Shown here piece by piece: positions 26,201 to 38,419 of a DNA stretch of 64,000 bases. The notes under the pieces are model-generated. The model was not told the DNA's origin. It searched no databases and was given only the letters and a program-made list of their open reading frames with translations. Both the position numbers and the translations under genes were made by a program. The first letter of the stretch is position 1, and each line of letters begins with the position of its first letter. Origin of the DNA: Datisca glomerata (taxonomy: Eukaryota > Streptophyta > Magnoliopsida > Cucurbitales > Datiscaceae); contig QANY01000319.1 of NCBI GenBank assembly GCA_003255025.1, positions 62,001 through 126,000 on the forward strand, in the 5' to 3' direction.

Positions 26201-26975
26201 CTTCCAGTAGTTGATTACCATTCATACACTTAAATTACCAACGAAAATAATTTTCCAAATCAACCAAGTTATTACCACTGGAGCATGTACGACAAATGGC
26301 AAGGTTGAAATTTACCTCCTCCATTTCTCTCAAAATCACATCACGCTCGCGACTAATCCGCTTCTCATCGAACTTCGAGTTCTGCAAAATATCGGCCAAA
26401 ATATCAAGCGCCTTAGGAACATCCTTGTCTAATACTTTAGCATAGTATGTCGTCTGCTCCCTCGACGTGTAAGCATTCAAATGCCCACCCATGTTCTCGA
26501 TTTCTTCCTCGAGGTCTCTTGCTGTCCTCCTCTCAGTACCCTTGAAGATCATGTGCTCGAGGAAATGTGCGGTCCCATTAGTCTCGTCGGTCTCAAACCT
26601 TGAGCCCGCATCGATCCAGACTCCGACGGTTGCGGTTCGGGAAGAGAGGTTAGACTCTGTAGCAACACGGAGGCCGTTGGGAAGGGTAGTAACGCGAGTT
26701 TCGGGGGAGGAGAGGATCCGGGTGTGATCAGTAAGGGTCGGGTGAGGAGACCCGTATTTGAGGAACCTAGGGTCAGGGTTTTCGAGCTGTTTGAGTTTGG
26801 ATTTGACAGCCTCCGCCAGGCGATCGTAGATCATAGCATTTGGGGGAGGAGGAGAAGGGGGAAAAGACGAAGTGGCGACAGCTGGGGAAGTTGAAGCGCA
26901 TCGGACGGTCTGTGAAATAGAAGATAAATGTCTATGGGACCGTCGGCCTACGGTTAGGAGGTGCTTAATCGCCAT
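23277..26975 (-). CDS. Mitochondrial processing peptidase beta subunit, 9 exons
   Basis: Catalytic zinc subunit that removes presequences from imported mitochondrial proteins; in plants it is integrated in the cytochrome bc1 complex as a core protein. Exons on -: 26975-26316, 25809-25645, 25462-25325, 25244-25093, 24949-24841, 24438-24340, 24204-24139, 23574-23467, 23363-23277. Total 1584 nt, 527 aa, near the plant family length. The N-terminus is Arg/Ser-rich and lacks acidic residues, as expected of a presequence. The inverted zinc motif HFLEH lies at 137-141 (ligands H137 and H141, catalytic E140), and E217 sits 76 residues after H141 where the third ligand is expected. The C-terminus is the conserved [14 protein letters not shown]. 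The first exon carries the whole active site. A 75-bp tandem duplication in intron 5 copies the exon 5 donor. The gene is divergent from RPS19. Confidence 0.95.
24702..24851. repeat. 75-bp tandem duplication across an exon-intron junction
   Basis: Copies 24702-24776 and 24777-24851 differ at one base. The second copy includes the last 11 bases of MPP-beta exon 5 and its donor (exon ends 24841, intron GTACTT). The first copy repeats both inside the intron, so a second identical donor lies 75 bases downstream on the transcript. Confidence 0.93.
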
Positions 26976-28343
26976 GATGGCTTAGCTAAGCCTTGCGCGC
27001 TCTAGGGTTTCAGCGGCTACAGAGTTTGGGGAAAGGGGTCGAACAGAGAAGACAGAAGTATCGACGGGTGAAAGAAAGAGCTGGTTTCGTTTTCTACACT
27101 ACGCCAAATTCATTCTTTACGCTGTCGTATAGCTTCAAACGACGCCGAATTAACCGAGAGAGGGAGAGAAGAGGTCAAGGCCCATGAAAGAAGGGAAAAC
27201 GGGCCTATTTTAGGAGTTCAACTCGTAAATGGCCCAACATAATATGGCAATAACGACCTAGAACATTCTGTTACAGATCACACTGAGGTTAAATTTGAGA
27301 AAATAGGAGAAGGGTAATGAGAAAAGAAAAATTTTCTCTCTTCTTTCCGTGCTTTCTTTCTCTTTCTTCATTACCATACACTTAAATGCAATAGTTTTCT
27401 TTTTGTCAAATTTGAAAAAGAAGATTGAGCTTAAGACATTGGTTTTAGAAGAAAAATTTATTTACGATTGACCTAAGTCCTTTAATAACCCTAAAAAAAT
27501 GTTGTCTTACATGTATGATAAGTTATTGCACCATTGCGTGAGCAAGTAGTTATTGGATGAGCAAAAAAGATAAGACCCATTCTTTAGTTTAGTTGCAGAG
27601 AAGTAGAAAAATGTAAAAATGTTATTTTATTATCAGAAATATCATTGTATGACTTTTTACAATGTTTTACATGTAAGAATGACTATTGTAATTTTCATAT
27701 GAAAGAATGACTGCTTTTAATTTTTAAAATTAATTTTATAGTTACTGGATTATTAGTTATTTGAATTATTGTATAGTATTAACAAGAATTACCATAATAT
27801 TAGTTACTGGGCTATATTTTTTTGAGAAGTTTATTGGACTATAATTACAGCTATTATTTTTTAAGAGTTATTTTTACTAATTATTTTCATAATATGATCA
27901 TTCTTGCCAAAAGCTCTTTTACCATCATATAAACATTTAGGCTATTTAATTAGATGAAATTTGTTGTCACTCACATTTATTTGAAGAGTAATCAAGATGC
28001 AAATTATTTAACGTTCAGGAGCCATAGTCTGATCGATCTGAGATGTGCTCATGCATTTACTGATTTCTATTGTCAACAATTTTATCTACAAAACAAACAA
28101 CCTTATCTACAAAATCAATTGGGCTATTTGAGTTAACAATGGCCCATCCGTTGTGGAAGTAAGCCGAGCCTAACCTTCTGACGGGCTGGGTAAAAGGGTA
28201 TCTGCAATGTAAAAGCCTTAGCTTCGGTCACCTGCATATAGAACGGCTGATTGAAAAAAAATTAGAAACCCTAGAGAGAGCCCCATCTACTTCGTTTCTC
28301 TGCAATCAGAGCCTCCACACTCCGTGCTCTCTGAGCTTCAACA
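26976..28343. promoter_or_regulatory. Divergent promoter region of MPP-beta and RPS19
   Basis: The two start codons are 1.37 kb apart and point away from each other. GGCCCA occurs at 27179-27184 and 27231-27236 on the peptidase side. TGGGCT (28120-28125), GGCCCA (28141-28146) and a telo-box AAACCCTA (28266-28273) occur on the ribosomal side. Such site II and telo-box combinations are known in plant promoters of ribosomal and mitochondrial protein genes. The middle (27.3-27.95 kb) is AT-rich with nothing recognised. Confidence 0.6.
28266..28273 (+). promoter_or_regulatory. Telo-box AAACCCTA upstream of RPS19
   Basis: Exact telo-box 71-78 bases before the RPS19 start codon, probably at or near the transcription start. 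This motif is widespread near the start of plant ribosomal protein genes, where it acts together with site II elements. Confidence 0.6.
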
Positions 28344-29800
28344 ATGGCGACAGCTAAGACTGTGAAGGATGTTTCACCCCATGAATTCGTCAAGGCTTAC
28401 GCAGCTCATCTCAAGAGATCTGGCAAGGTATCGTTATTAATAATCGCCACTCGCTCTCTCGCTCCTGAAAAATATCATTGGCATAAATTGAAAGTTTTTA
28501 GTCTTTTACTTTCTCTAACCTCGTTATCAGAAGCCCGAGTAATCTATTGGAGGAAGCTTGTCCCGGTTGAGGAAGTTAAAATTCTGTTTATAAGATTTGT
28601 GTGCATGGTAGGGTTGTTCGAGTCGTGAGTAAGCTTGATTGTATTTTGTGATTTTGTTAGTGATTGTGTAGCTGCTTGACTAGGATAGTAGGATGAATTT
28701 GATTACTTGGATTGATATATGCATCATTTAACATGTTACATCTTGCATTATAATGTGCGCAAAATTTAGCACTCTGGGAGACCTCTGTTGTTTTCTGGCC
28801 TCGCGGACAGTAATATTGTATTATGGTTTTATATTCAGGAATGATGATATGACATATAAATGGTTAGGAATATAAGCTTCCTTCATTTATCTTATTATTT
28901 TTCCTTGTTATGATAGAATTTTTTTCCTTTGTAAGTAACAGGTTGAACTTCCACCTTGGACGGATATAGTTAAGACTGCAAGATTCAAGGAGCTCGCTCC
29001 TTATGACCCTGATTGGTACTTTGTCAGAGCTGGTTAGTGACATTATTCTTTACCTCCCTCTTTTGCCCGTGTAGTAGTATATGAGTACGAATCTAAAATC
29101 GGTAATGTGCTTCTAGTACTTTGCGTATAACAATTTAACTTGTGCAGCCTCCATGGCAAGGAAGATCTACTTGAGGGGAGGTCTTGGTGTTGGTGCTTTC
29201 CAAAGAATTTATGGTGGGAGCAAGAGAAATGGAAGTCGCCCACCCCATTTCTGCAAGAGCAGTGGTGCAGTTGCTCGTCACATTCTGCAACAGTTGCATC
29301 AAATGAACATTATTGACGTTGATCCAAAGGGGTGAGAGTTCAACATTCTTTTTATTTCCTTCTTATTTAGTATTTCTGCTTCCAGGAAATGCTTTATGCA
29401 ATTTGAAAAATGAAGCGTTTCCTCCTTTTTTGTATGTCTGTTTCTTTTGTCCATGTTTCATTTTGATATATTTGATTGACTCCCATCACCTCACGCATAT
29501 TCTGTTATTTTGAATTACATTGTTTTCCCAATGGTTAATGATCACCATTAACCTCTTTCATTTTTCCTGCCTCAATTCCTCATGATAGAATATATACACT
29601 CCTTCATGATTCAGCACTTGAAAATTCATCGTAGATTGCAAATTATCTCTAGTTTTAACTATTCAATTTTGTTATCTATTTTGTTTGTGATCTCTAATCC
29701 CTTATCTATTCTGGGTTGTGTGAACAGTGGCAGGAGAATCACTTCGAGTGGTCAACGAGATCTTGATCAAGTTGCTGGAAGGATTGTGATAGCCCCTTGA
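28344..29800 (+). CDS. RPS19: Cytosolic 40S ribosomal protein S19 (eS19), 4 exons
   Basis: Structural protein of the small ribosomal subunit, needed for 18S rRNA maturation in eukaryotes. Exons 28344-28427, 28942-29032, 29148-29331, 29728-29800 give 432 nt and 143 aa, the usual length. The protein begins [20 protein letters not shown], contains the conserved [20 protein letters not shown] and [11 protein letters not shown] segments, and ends [13 protein letters not shown]. Intron phases are consistent at all three junctions (GT-AG). The ATG lies in a good plant context (ACAATGGCG). It is divergently arranged with the mitochondrial peptidase gene; no functional link is implied beyond similar housekeeping promoter motifs. 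Confidence 0.96.
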
Positions 29801-30289
29801 TTAATGAATGAATGGTTGAGGCTGCGAAAGCAGCAGCAGATGTTTCTCAAGAGTTTTAGTTTTCTATTTTGTTAGTGAGATTGGCAGTATATTATGTGTT
29901 TAACAAGTTTTGGTATCAATTCTTGAGTAAATTTAAGATGTGCCCCCGTTATTTAGTATTTTATGTTTGAATTAGTTTCACCGAAATTTCCCCTCTCACG
30001 AGCTTTGTCTTGTCCATGATTCCAAAAACCTGAGGATAAAATTCGTAATGCCATCTGTCGATCTTGCTCTTGCGGTATACTTTTAACTTTTTTGTGGGTC
30101 TTTTGGACATTTTGAACATATTTGCATGTAATTACAGAAGAGAAAAGCAAACGTTAGATTGGGGCTTGCTGAAGACAATTTCTCAAGAACGGAGTTCATT
30201 CTCCATTGGCGCTAGTGATTACAATGACTCTCTCTGTAGGATATAACAATCTAAGTTAGGAACCAGCATCCAGTAAACCTGATTTCTGG

Positions 30290-30384
30290 CTGATATCCCT
30301 CTATCATAGAGGAAAATTTAGAAGAGATCAACTATTAATTTCGTGTATGCAACTATTGCCCGATACCCCTCTATCATAGAGGAA
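30290..30384. repeat. Duplicated perfect hairpin
   Basis: CCTCTATCATAGAGG, a 7-bp stem around one base, occurs at 30298-30312 and again at 30368-30382, each within a 24-bp direct repeat that differs at two bases. The copies are 70 bases apart, about 0.5 kb past the RPS19 stop. Confidence 0.8.
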
Positions 30385-31964
30385 GGACTGGAACTACTAT
30401 AGAGATATGATGTTACCCTAAAGAAATGATGTTCCCAAAGGTGGGCAATGGGAAAGTGGGCAGTTCTCGCTATTCCCACTTTGTGTGTGAAGTGGGATGA
30501 GGTTGCTGTCCCTCTATTGAAGACGTCTCCTCTAACTAAAACATGAGAAATTAATAGCAACAATCAGCTAAGACTTCTCCTTTAATGAAAATATGACAAA
30601 TAAATAGCAAAAAGATGAGGCTTTGGTCATGCGGATGCCTATCTAAGTCCTCACTCCCTATAAAATGTGGGTGTCCCCTTGAGACTCTCTCTTTAGAAGG
30701 CACTTTTCATTCTTTAATATTTTCATTGTGGGATAATGAATTCTCACACCTTAAATTCAACATTTATCATTTACATACTAACATTATCCTTCATTTTTCC
30801 ACTAAAATTTCAACAAACCCCACAAGAATGAAAATGTCTCATAACACAAAAATGACGGTAGGAGAGAGAAATAATGATATGTGCATCAAGAGAGATATTT
30901 TTTGGATTTGAACATTTCATAGTGAGAATTTATGACTTTATTCGGAAAAATAATGAAATAATATTCTTAAACTTAACTTCTTCTGAAATAAAATGAGAAA
31001 TTTTTTTAATTAAGATAATATAATTGTCGTTAAAATTAAGTATATTGATAGAAATTAAGTTTAGAATTAACATTTGACTCATGCATTATATATGAAGGGC
31101 ATTATTCTAATCAAAATAGATCTACTATTAATTGTGGGCATAATTATGGTTAATCATAAACTCAGCTTTGGCTTTAGCTGTGAATTCTCAAAGTTTGTTC
31201 CTCAATTTATTTATGTGGCTTTGGTTACACTCCAACATCATTTGAGTCTTTAAGCAAGCCAGTCTTGATCTTCAAGTCTCCCTAAACAGCTTAAAAGAAA
31301 ATGCTCAAATATGCTGGTCTTGAATGATGTTGATGTGACTAATATCATGTAAACGGAGGGAAAATGAAAGGAAAAGCAATGGTGTATATGACAGTTGTAG
31401 AAATTTTTTCTAATATTATTGAATTAACTTCTTCTCATATTTATCAGAATAAGAAAAATTAAGTTGCATTTAGTCTGTTTATTAAAGAAAAAGTACTTTA
31501 CAACCATCGCAATGGACAAACAAACCGCGATAAAACTTTTTTATTGTAATGAACAAAGTTGATTTTCTTTCTCAATATTTATGCTAACCTCATTATATTA
31601 TTGAAACTGAACCCAACAGACCTATGTAAAATAAATGTAGTCACTCACGTGGAATTTCTAAATACATGAGGATCTAAATACATTATGATACAATCCTTTA
31701 AAAATTATACTTTTATATAATCAATTCAGTGACAATTTAATGGCTAAGAATACTCAAAAAGCATGACGTGAAATTAGGACAGTGACATCAATCAAATTGG
31801 AAGTAATTGCAAAGTTAGAAATTTCAAGGTTACGAACATAATAACTGCTTTGAAGAGTAAATCTCACCTTCCTTAGTCTTCCTCCCCACCTCAAGAAAAA
31901 AAACAGAATGAATTTATCAGTAAAGGTAAAACTTTTAACTTTTGAGGTTTATGGTGGTAAATCT

Positions 31965-32382
31965 TAGGGGTTAATACGATGCGGTTAGTAGATTAAAATT
32001 GAACTGAATTAAATGTTTCAGTTTGGTTATATATCGAATCGAACCGAATAGTGATGATAAAAAAATCAAATCGAACTGAACCGTAGATTTTGGTTCGATT
32101 CAGTTCTTTGATCCGGTATTATTAATTAAAAAATAAATAAATTTTAAATGATATTTTAAAAAAAAATAATAAAAAATCAGAGTTTTGTATCGATTCGATA
32201 TGAAATTATATATAAAAAAAATTATGATTTTAAGGTTTTGGTTCAATTCGATTAAAAAACTGAACATTTTTTAAATAGAACCGAAAACAGAGCTGCCAAG
32301 CCGAACCGAACTGTAAAGCCTAAAGAACCGAACGAACTGACTATTTTCAATTTGGTTCGGTTCGGTTTGTTTTAGACACCCA
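31965..32382. mobile_element. MITE-like element with 10-bp target-site duplication
   Basis: A 418-bp non-coding insert flanked on both sides by TGGTAAATCT (31955-31964 and 32383-32392). Its left end is TAGGGGTTAATACG and its right end GACACCCA, an imperfect inverted match. The interior is rich in GAACCGAACC on one half and the complementary GGTTCGGTT on the other, so much of it could fold back. No transposase is encoded. hAT elements usually duplicate 8 bp and Mutator-like ones 9-11 bp, so the superfamily is uncertain. Confidence 0.7.
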
Positions 32383-33470
32383 TGGTAAATCTCGGTGAAT
32401 TTACTTTTATAAGTTATATATGTTATGCATTTATTATTTTTTTTGGTAATTGTGATTGAGTTTTTATAGAAAATTTCTATCGTTTTACCATAGTTTTTTT
32501 CTATCAATTGAACTTTTTACATAAAACCCAGTTAATTTAAGCTGACCATACTAGTTTTATTTATCTAACCCATATTCAATACCTTGAATAGAAGAAAGCA
32601 AACAGAGAGGAAATATTAAATTAGATTAGAAGTAAAAAACTTTGGAATTAACTCTCTCTCTCTCTAACATGTGCTAATTACTAAATTAGTCAACTAAAAA
32701 CGTATACTAATAGCTGGTGTGGAGCTTTTAATTTGATATTTTTTTCTATTTATAAAAATATATAAAAAGAAAATTATTTTGATTTCAGGTGATCTTATAT
32801 TATAAACCTGCGGTTAAATAATTTTTCCTGAGATGGTATGACTGTTCTTGTTGTTGTTTAATAGATGTCGAGTGACTTCCAAGAATCTCCATTTGCTCTA
32901 AGTTAGCCCTCAAAAGTCGGCTCAACTAGTAAAAATGTCGAATGTATTGACAAATGTCCAATGTCCGACTCTCCCTAGTGGTTTTTGAAGAAACAGTATA
33001 TCTATGTCTCATTGTTTTACTGTTCGATTACCCTCAAACTTCGACCCTGACATAGATGTGGTGGAGAGAACATCGACACGGTGACGGACGGATATAATGT
33101 TACCTGCTAGGTATCGGGGTCAATCCTCCTCCTAAAATAATGAACATTCAATACTATTATATTATAACATGTATTAAAATATAATATTTCAAAAAATGAA
33201 CTAATGTTAGAAATTTTTTCTCAGTTCCAGGAATGAGCGTGAGCGTGTGGTGCATAACAGGAGAAGACTTGCTGTAGAATGGTATGGGAATAATCCAAGC
33301 TGTGAATTAAAACCAACGTACTGGGTTTCTCTTTTACGATTCTGCCCCCACTGTCCGGCCAGCCAAACTGGATTTTCCACACGCGTTGAGAGGTCCAAAT
33401 CACCTGCATTTTTAACTCTTGTACTGCCTTGTCTTTTACTGTATTTTCAGGGTTAAATAAAGAAATATTT

Positions 33471-34495
33471 TGGGTATATATTCAGGTCACCTCGCTTCAT
33501 TTCTTTCAAGTAAGTTATTGCAGTCTCTCTCTGTCTATTTTAACTGCGAGAAGCGAGAAGAGCATTTTCAGGAGGTAATAATCTAACGCTCTCGGGGTCA
33601 CAGTTTTGTTTTGCCTTTTTCCATTATAGATATTTAATGTTTTTTAATGATGCATTGCATTTTGTTCTTTTGTGAAATGAATTGTGCGGTGTTTCTTTCT
33701 GATCTATATATTTTGGGTCGAATTTCTTGTTTGCTTGCTGTGATTTGATTGGGTGTTCGGTTTCTGTCAACGGGTTTGTTGTTAATTTGATAATTTGCTC
33801 GGATCTGCTTCCAATTTGCTCATTTTTCTTCTTGATCTGTACTCAGTTTCGATATTTTTCAGATGGGTTATATTTTGTAGTGCTGTTAACTTGAAATTCT
33901 TTTCCAATATGCTATCTTCCGTGCCTGATCCCAGATCTTCTGAAATTCTAGCTGACTTGCTCTTGATCTACAAAATTATGTGTATCTGAAGAAAAATGCT
34001 AGTTGTGTAATAGGCTGCGGATATGGTTTTCTGCTAATATGATCCAATTACTCAGTGCCTCTCCTGGTCTCCTTCCATTTTCAGTTGGCTTATTGGTTTC
34101 CTAGTGTTGTTGATCGTGGAAATTGAATTGGGATTTGAGTTTAATTAAAACGTTAACCTTGGGAGACATGATTCTCTAGCTGTCTTTAAAAGATACATCT
34201 TTGGAAGGTATGGTGAAAAAGAAGGCTAGTATTAGGCAATCGTGGGTCAATTAGTGATGATCTGAGGAAATGAACGGGAGAGAAGTATGGTTTTGCATGG
34301 AGGACCATATATAGTAGAAAATGATTTCAGTGATTTGTCATGTTCTGACTTTTTATAAATTAGTTTCTTCAATCTATTCTCGTTTGGGCAAAGATTATCT
34401 GGATAATGAGCATATATAATACTGTCTCATTTTTCTTAATTTCTTTGTCCTTGATATATTTGGATTTCTACTCATCAGGCTATCAAGAAAGGAAA
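33471..34495 (+). promoter_or_regulatory. UGD core promoter, 5' UTR and 5' UTR intron
   Basis: A TATA-like TATATATT at 33475-33482 is followed by a pyrimidine-rich leader. A donor after GGAG at 33574 and an acceptor TCAG ending at 34478 define a 5' UTR intron of about 900 bases (33575-34478). The coding exon then starts 17 bases before the ATG. A long leader intron upstream of an intronless coding region is common in plant UGD genes. The transcription start is inferred only. Confidence 0.6.
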
Positions 34496-35938
34496 ATGGT
34501 GAAGATCTGTTGCATTGGTGCTGGATATGTTGGGGGGCCAACGATGGCAGTGATTGCACTAAAGTGCCCGTCCATTGAGGTGGCTGTTGTAGACATTTCT
34601 GTTTCTCGGATCAATGCGTGGAACAGCGACCAGCTCCCCATCTATGAACCAGGCCTTGACGGGGTGGTCAAACAACGCCGTGGCAAGAACCTCTTCTTCA
34701 GCACTGATGTGGAAAAACATGTCTCAGAGGCTGACATCGTCTTTGTCTCTGTCAACACCCCAACCAAAACTCGGGGTCTTGGAGCCGGAAAAGCTGCAGA
34801 CTTAACATACTGGGAGAGCGCAGCTCGAATGATTGCTGATGTTTCAAAATCTGACAAGATTGTAGTGGAGAAATCAACTGTTCCAGTCAAAACAGCTGAG
34901 GCCATAGAAAAAATTCTTACCCACAACAGCAAAGGAATTAAATTCCAGATTCTCTCTAATCCTGAATTTCTTGCTGAGGGGACTGCAATCGAAGATCTTT
35001 TCAGCCCAGATCGGGTTCTCATCGGAGGGAGGGAAACTCCTGAAGGTCAGAAGGCCATTCATGCATTGAAGAGTGTCTACTCCCAGTGGGTCCCTGAAGA
35101 TCGAATTCTCACCACTAATCTTTGGTCTGCTGAGCTCTCTAAGCTTGCTGCCAATGCCTTCTTGGCTCAGAGGATCTCGTCTGTGAATGCCATGTCAGCA
35201 CTCTGTGAAGCTACTGGAGCAAATATTCAACAGGTTGCATATGCTGTTGGCAAGGATACAAGGATTGGCCCCAAGTTCCTCAATGCCAGTGTTGGTTTCG
35301 GTGGATCATGCTTCCAAAAGGACATTCTGAATCTGGTGTACATCTGCGAGTGCAATGGCCTCCCTGAGGTGGCGGAGTACTGGAAACAGGTCATTAAGAT
35401 CAATGACTATCAGAAGAACCGCTTTGTTAACCGTGTGGTTTCCTCCATGTTCAACACAGTTTCCAATAAGAAGATTGCCGTTCTGGGGTTTGCCTTTAAG
35501 AAAGATACTGGTGATACAAGGGAGACCCCAGCCATTGATGTATGCAAGGGACTTTTGGGAGACAAGGCACGATTGAGCATCTACGATCCTCAAGTAACTG
35601 AGGACCAGATCCAGAGGGACCTCACACTTAACAAGTTTGAATGGGACCATCCTACTCACCTTCAACCAATGAGCCCCACCACTGTGAAGCAAGTGAGTGT
35701 GGTTTGGGATGCTTATGAGGCAACAAAGGGTGCCCATGGTATTTGCATTCTGACTGAGTGGGATGAGTTTAAGACTCTTGATTACCAGAAGATATATGAT
35801 AATATGCAGAAACCTGCTTTTGTCTTTGACGGCAGGAACATCGTTGATGCGGACAAGCTACGTGAGATTGGTTTCATTGTTTTCTCCATTGGTAAGCCCC
35901 TCGACCCGTGGCTGAAGGACTTGCCTGCTGTGGCATAA
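34496..35938 (+). CDS. UGD: UDP-glucose 6-dehydrogenase
   Basis: Cytosolic enzyme that oxidises UDP-glucose to UDP-glucuronate with two NAD+, feeding the UDP-xylose, arabinose, apiose and galacturonate pools for cell-wall pectin and hemicellulose. A single exon codes for 480 aa, the normal plant length. The start [14 protein letters not shown] carries the Rossmann NAD motif G8-A-G10-YV-G13. [10 protein letters not shown] contains the catalytic Cys272, and K216 and N220 fall in the conserved [19 protein letters not shown] helix. The frame is open 30 codons upstream, but those codons lie in the 5' UTR intron and acceptor, and the conserved Met is at 34496. Codon use is less AT-biased than in the surrounding DNA. 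No defect seen. Confidence 0.97.
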   Translation: MVKICCIGAGYVGGPTMAVIALKCPSIEVAVVDISVSRINAWNSDQLPIYEPGLDGVVKQRRGKNLFFSTDVEKHVSEADIVFVSVNTPTKTRGLGAGKAADLTYWESAARMIADVSKSDKIVVEKSTVPVKTAEAIEKILTHNSKGIKFQILSNPEFLAEGTAIEDLFSPDRVLIGGRETPEGQKAIHALKSVYSQWVPEDRILTTNLWSAELSKLAANAFLAQRISSVNAMSALCEATGANIQQVAYAVGKDTRIGPKFLNASVGFGGSCFQKDILNLVYICECNGLPEVAEYWKQVIKINDYQKNRFVNRVVSSMFNTVSNKKIAVLGFAFKKDTGDTRETPAIDVCKGLLGDKARLSIYDPQVTEDQIQRDLTLNKFEWDHPTHLQPMSPTTVKQVSVVWDAYEATKGAHGICILTEWDEFKTLDYQKIYDNMQKPAFVFDGRNIVDADKLREIGFIVFSIGKPLDPWLKDLPAVA

Positions 35939-37363
35939 ATTTTCGGCTGACGAATAGCCCCACTAAAATCAATCTTATTCTTTACTACTTCATAAATGGT
36001 TCTTTTTTTTTTTCTTTCGGGTTACTTTCTTTTTCATAACAGCGAAGAATATGAAAGTCAGGAAGCATCTCACGTTCTGCGTTACATTGCATTGGAAGTT
36101 ATCCTTCAATGTCTTTCCTTGTCAATTTGTTTGTTAGAAAATTCATATAAAAGTAACTGTTTGGTCTCATCTACTGTTTGCTATACAATGGAGACACTCG
36201 TTGAGCCAATTTTCTCTATACAATGTTATATGACTGCAATTTTCTCATAGTTTTCTCTATACAGTCTCATAGTTTTCTCTACAAGTGCAATTTTCTCTAT
36301 ACAATATTATATGACTGCTTAAGCAGTGAATAGAAAGGTATTGCGCCTTGTTGCAATTGAATGATCAGAAGGAAGGTTTTGTGGATTTTGATGAGCTAGT
36401 GAGCTTCTTCTGTCTCAAGTTCTGCTATTTTGATGAGTTTTAAGGGACTTAAAAACTCATAAAAAACATCATCCTCCTTTTCTTGTCAAAGTTACAATTT
36501 TATAGAAAAGTGATACTATGACTTGACTCAATGATTTTAAAGTGCGAGTGAGAGTTTAATCACTACGTTAATATTTCTTATCAATAATTAATCTTTTCAA
36601 TTTCAACAAACTCACATATGCTAAACAACCGAATAGCTACCAAGATAAATTGAGTAATTAGATTGCAATATCGAATTGATTCATATCACCCTATTTACAT
36701 TGGAAACATATTCCTATGATACGGTAGAAGAACCTGTTGAACCACACTATTAGTTATTAAATGAAGTTCTTAATCGTCAAAATACAACTAAACTGTGAAT
36801 TTATTTAGTCATATTATATAACGGATTATGGTAAAGTAACAGTGCATCTTTTGACATTATTACCATAAATATGATCAAGTACTCTCTTGTATCATGTTTG
36901 TCAATTTTCAAAAATTGGTTAAAAAAACAAAAAAGAAAGAAAAGAAAAGGTCCTAGGAATATCTCTGCCTTGACCTTGCAGTGTGGTTGGATAGTAGTGA
37001 ATATATTAAAAAAGAAAACATACATGCAAGGACAGCACTGCAGCCCGTTCATGTGGCCGGTTGCCAATGCCTGTTTCATGGATCTGACCATGTTGCCAAC
37101 CAGGTAAGAAAATGAGAATAGAAAACAGGAAAAAGAATTCTGATCTCTATATGAAAGTGTTCAGGTTCAAAATATTATCTCGAGTCGTGTTTAGTTAGGG
37201 GATGCCAGCATCTTGGCACACATGAGTTGTATCAGAACTGATATCACTACCAAAAGTTTTTTTTTAATTATTTGTGATTTAAGTTTGTAAACTCCACTAA
37301 TCCCATAAGATTTGTGTACATGTACGTTTAAAAGTTTCTCTACTTAATTCAAGATGAATTACA
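35939..37363. other. UGD 3' UTR and intergenic DNA
   Basis: The 3' UTR probably extends to about 36.2 kb. Between 36200 and 36320 the phrase TTTTCTCTATACA recurs several times with ATATGACTGC, an imperfect tandem repeat. The remaining 1 kb is AT-rich. The ORFs at 36801-37107 show no recognisable domain. Confidence 0.5.
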
Positions 37364-38105
37364 TGTAAATAATACCCGCTACCACGTGGACAAAAGGAAA
37401 CTACCTGGGCTCGTGGAAGTAAAGCAAAAATGATTTATAGACATTCATAAACAGATTGCTACTACTTTCAGAACAGAGAACCATCGCTTCAAGAACGGGG
37501 GGTCCATCACTTTCAGAACATGGGACTGTCACTTTCAGAACCGAAAAGAACAACATAACGAGAAAAAGAGTTTAGACCGACAATCAAGTGACCGTAATTA
37601 ATTGAGTAAGCTGAAGTGACCCGGACAATACAGATTGACAGGCCACCAAGTGGTTCTGACCGACGAGCTTAGTACCAAAGGAAATCGTCAAGTGGCTGTG
37701 ATTAAATTGACAGTTGAGCGAGACAGATGAGAAATGAAAAGGGAAAGGAAGAAGATTCGATCAGCCGAAAACATTGGAGGGGGGTGTGATCATCCCCTTT
37801 TTTGTTATTATTATTATTATTGTAAGGTCTATAAGTACATGCTCATGTAAAAAGAAAAAAAACAAGAAGAGAGGCAACCCAAGAAAACCTTTTACTAAGT
37901 GCATTGCCTTTTTCCTCCTCTCTTATCATCAATTGTGTAAAATCCTTTACACAAGTGAATATCAATCATCTCCTCGTGGTTTTTCTTCCCTTTAAGGGGT
38001 TTTCACGTAAATCATGTCGTCTTCATTCTCTCACTCTTTCTCTAAATTATTATCTTCGTTATTCATTCGTAAAGAGTTCCCCATACCGAAAAAAAGTCCT
38101 TTACA
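37364..38105 (+). repeat. Left LTR of the non-autonomous Tat element
   Basis: Starts TGTAAATAATACCCGC, ends CCTTTACA. It aligns along its length with 41104-41906, including a G-box CCACGTGG near the start (37382-37389) and runs of CATCACTTTCAGAAC-type short repeats. Several indels separate the two LTRs. Confidence 0.75.
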
Positions 38106-38419
38106 TTTTGGTGCTCTCGTTGAAAGTGAGAGAAAAACTTGAGAAATCCCTCCCAAAATGCCAAAAACCAAATCAAACGTCCCCTCAACAAAGAAAGCGG
38201 GAATACAAACGGCAATGGATTGGAAATAGAGATGGGAACAACAACAAGTACAAAATGGAAACAGAACAAAAAATGGTAAACTCGTTCCTTGCATATTCGA
38301 TTGGCTTATTTCTTCTACATCATTATCAACTTCTAAAAAAAGGAGGGGATAATTTATTTGACTCGTGATAAACAAAGTTTTGAGTTTTAATTCTAATTTG
38401 ATTAAAGCTTTGGGTTGAA

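Larger units (their letters stand above)
29801..33470. other. Intergenic DNA between RPS19 and UGD
   Basis: RPS19 3' UTR at the left, then AT-rich DNA with no recognised gene. It contains duplicated hairpins at 30298-30382, a duplicated 35-bp segment near 30525-30610, and a MITE-like insertion at 31965-32382. The remaining stretches (30.9-31.9 and 32.4-33.2 kb) show nothing I can identify. Confidence 0.5.

Noticed and set aside
34406..34495. 30-codon upstream extension of the UGD frame
   Set aside because: Most of it lies in the 5' UTR intron, an acceptor sits at 34478, and the conserved family start [10 protein letters not shown] is at 34496.
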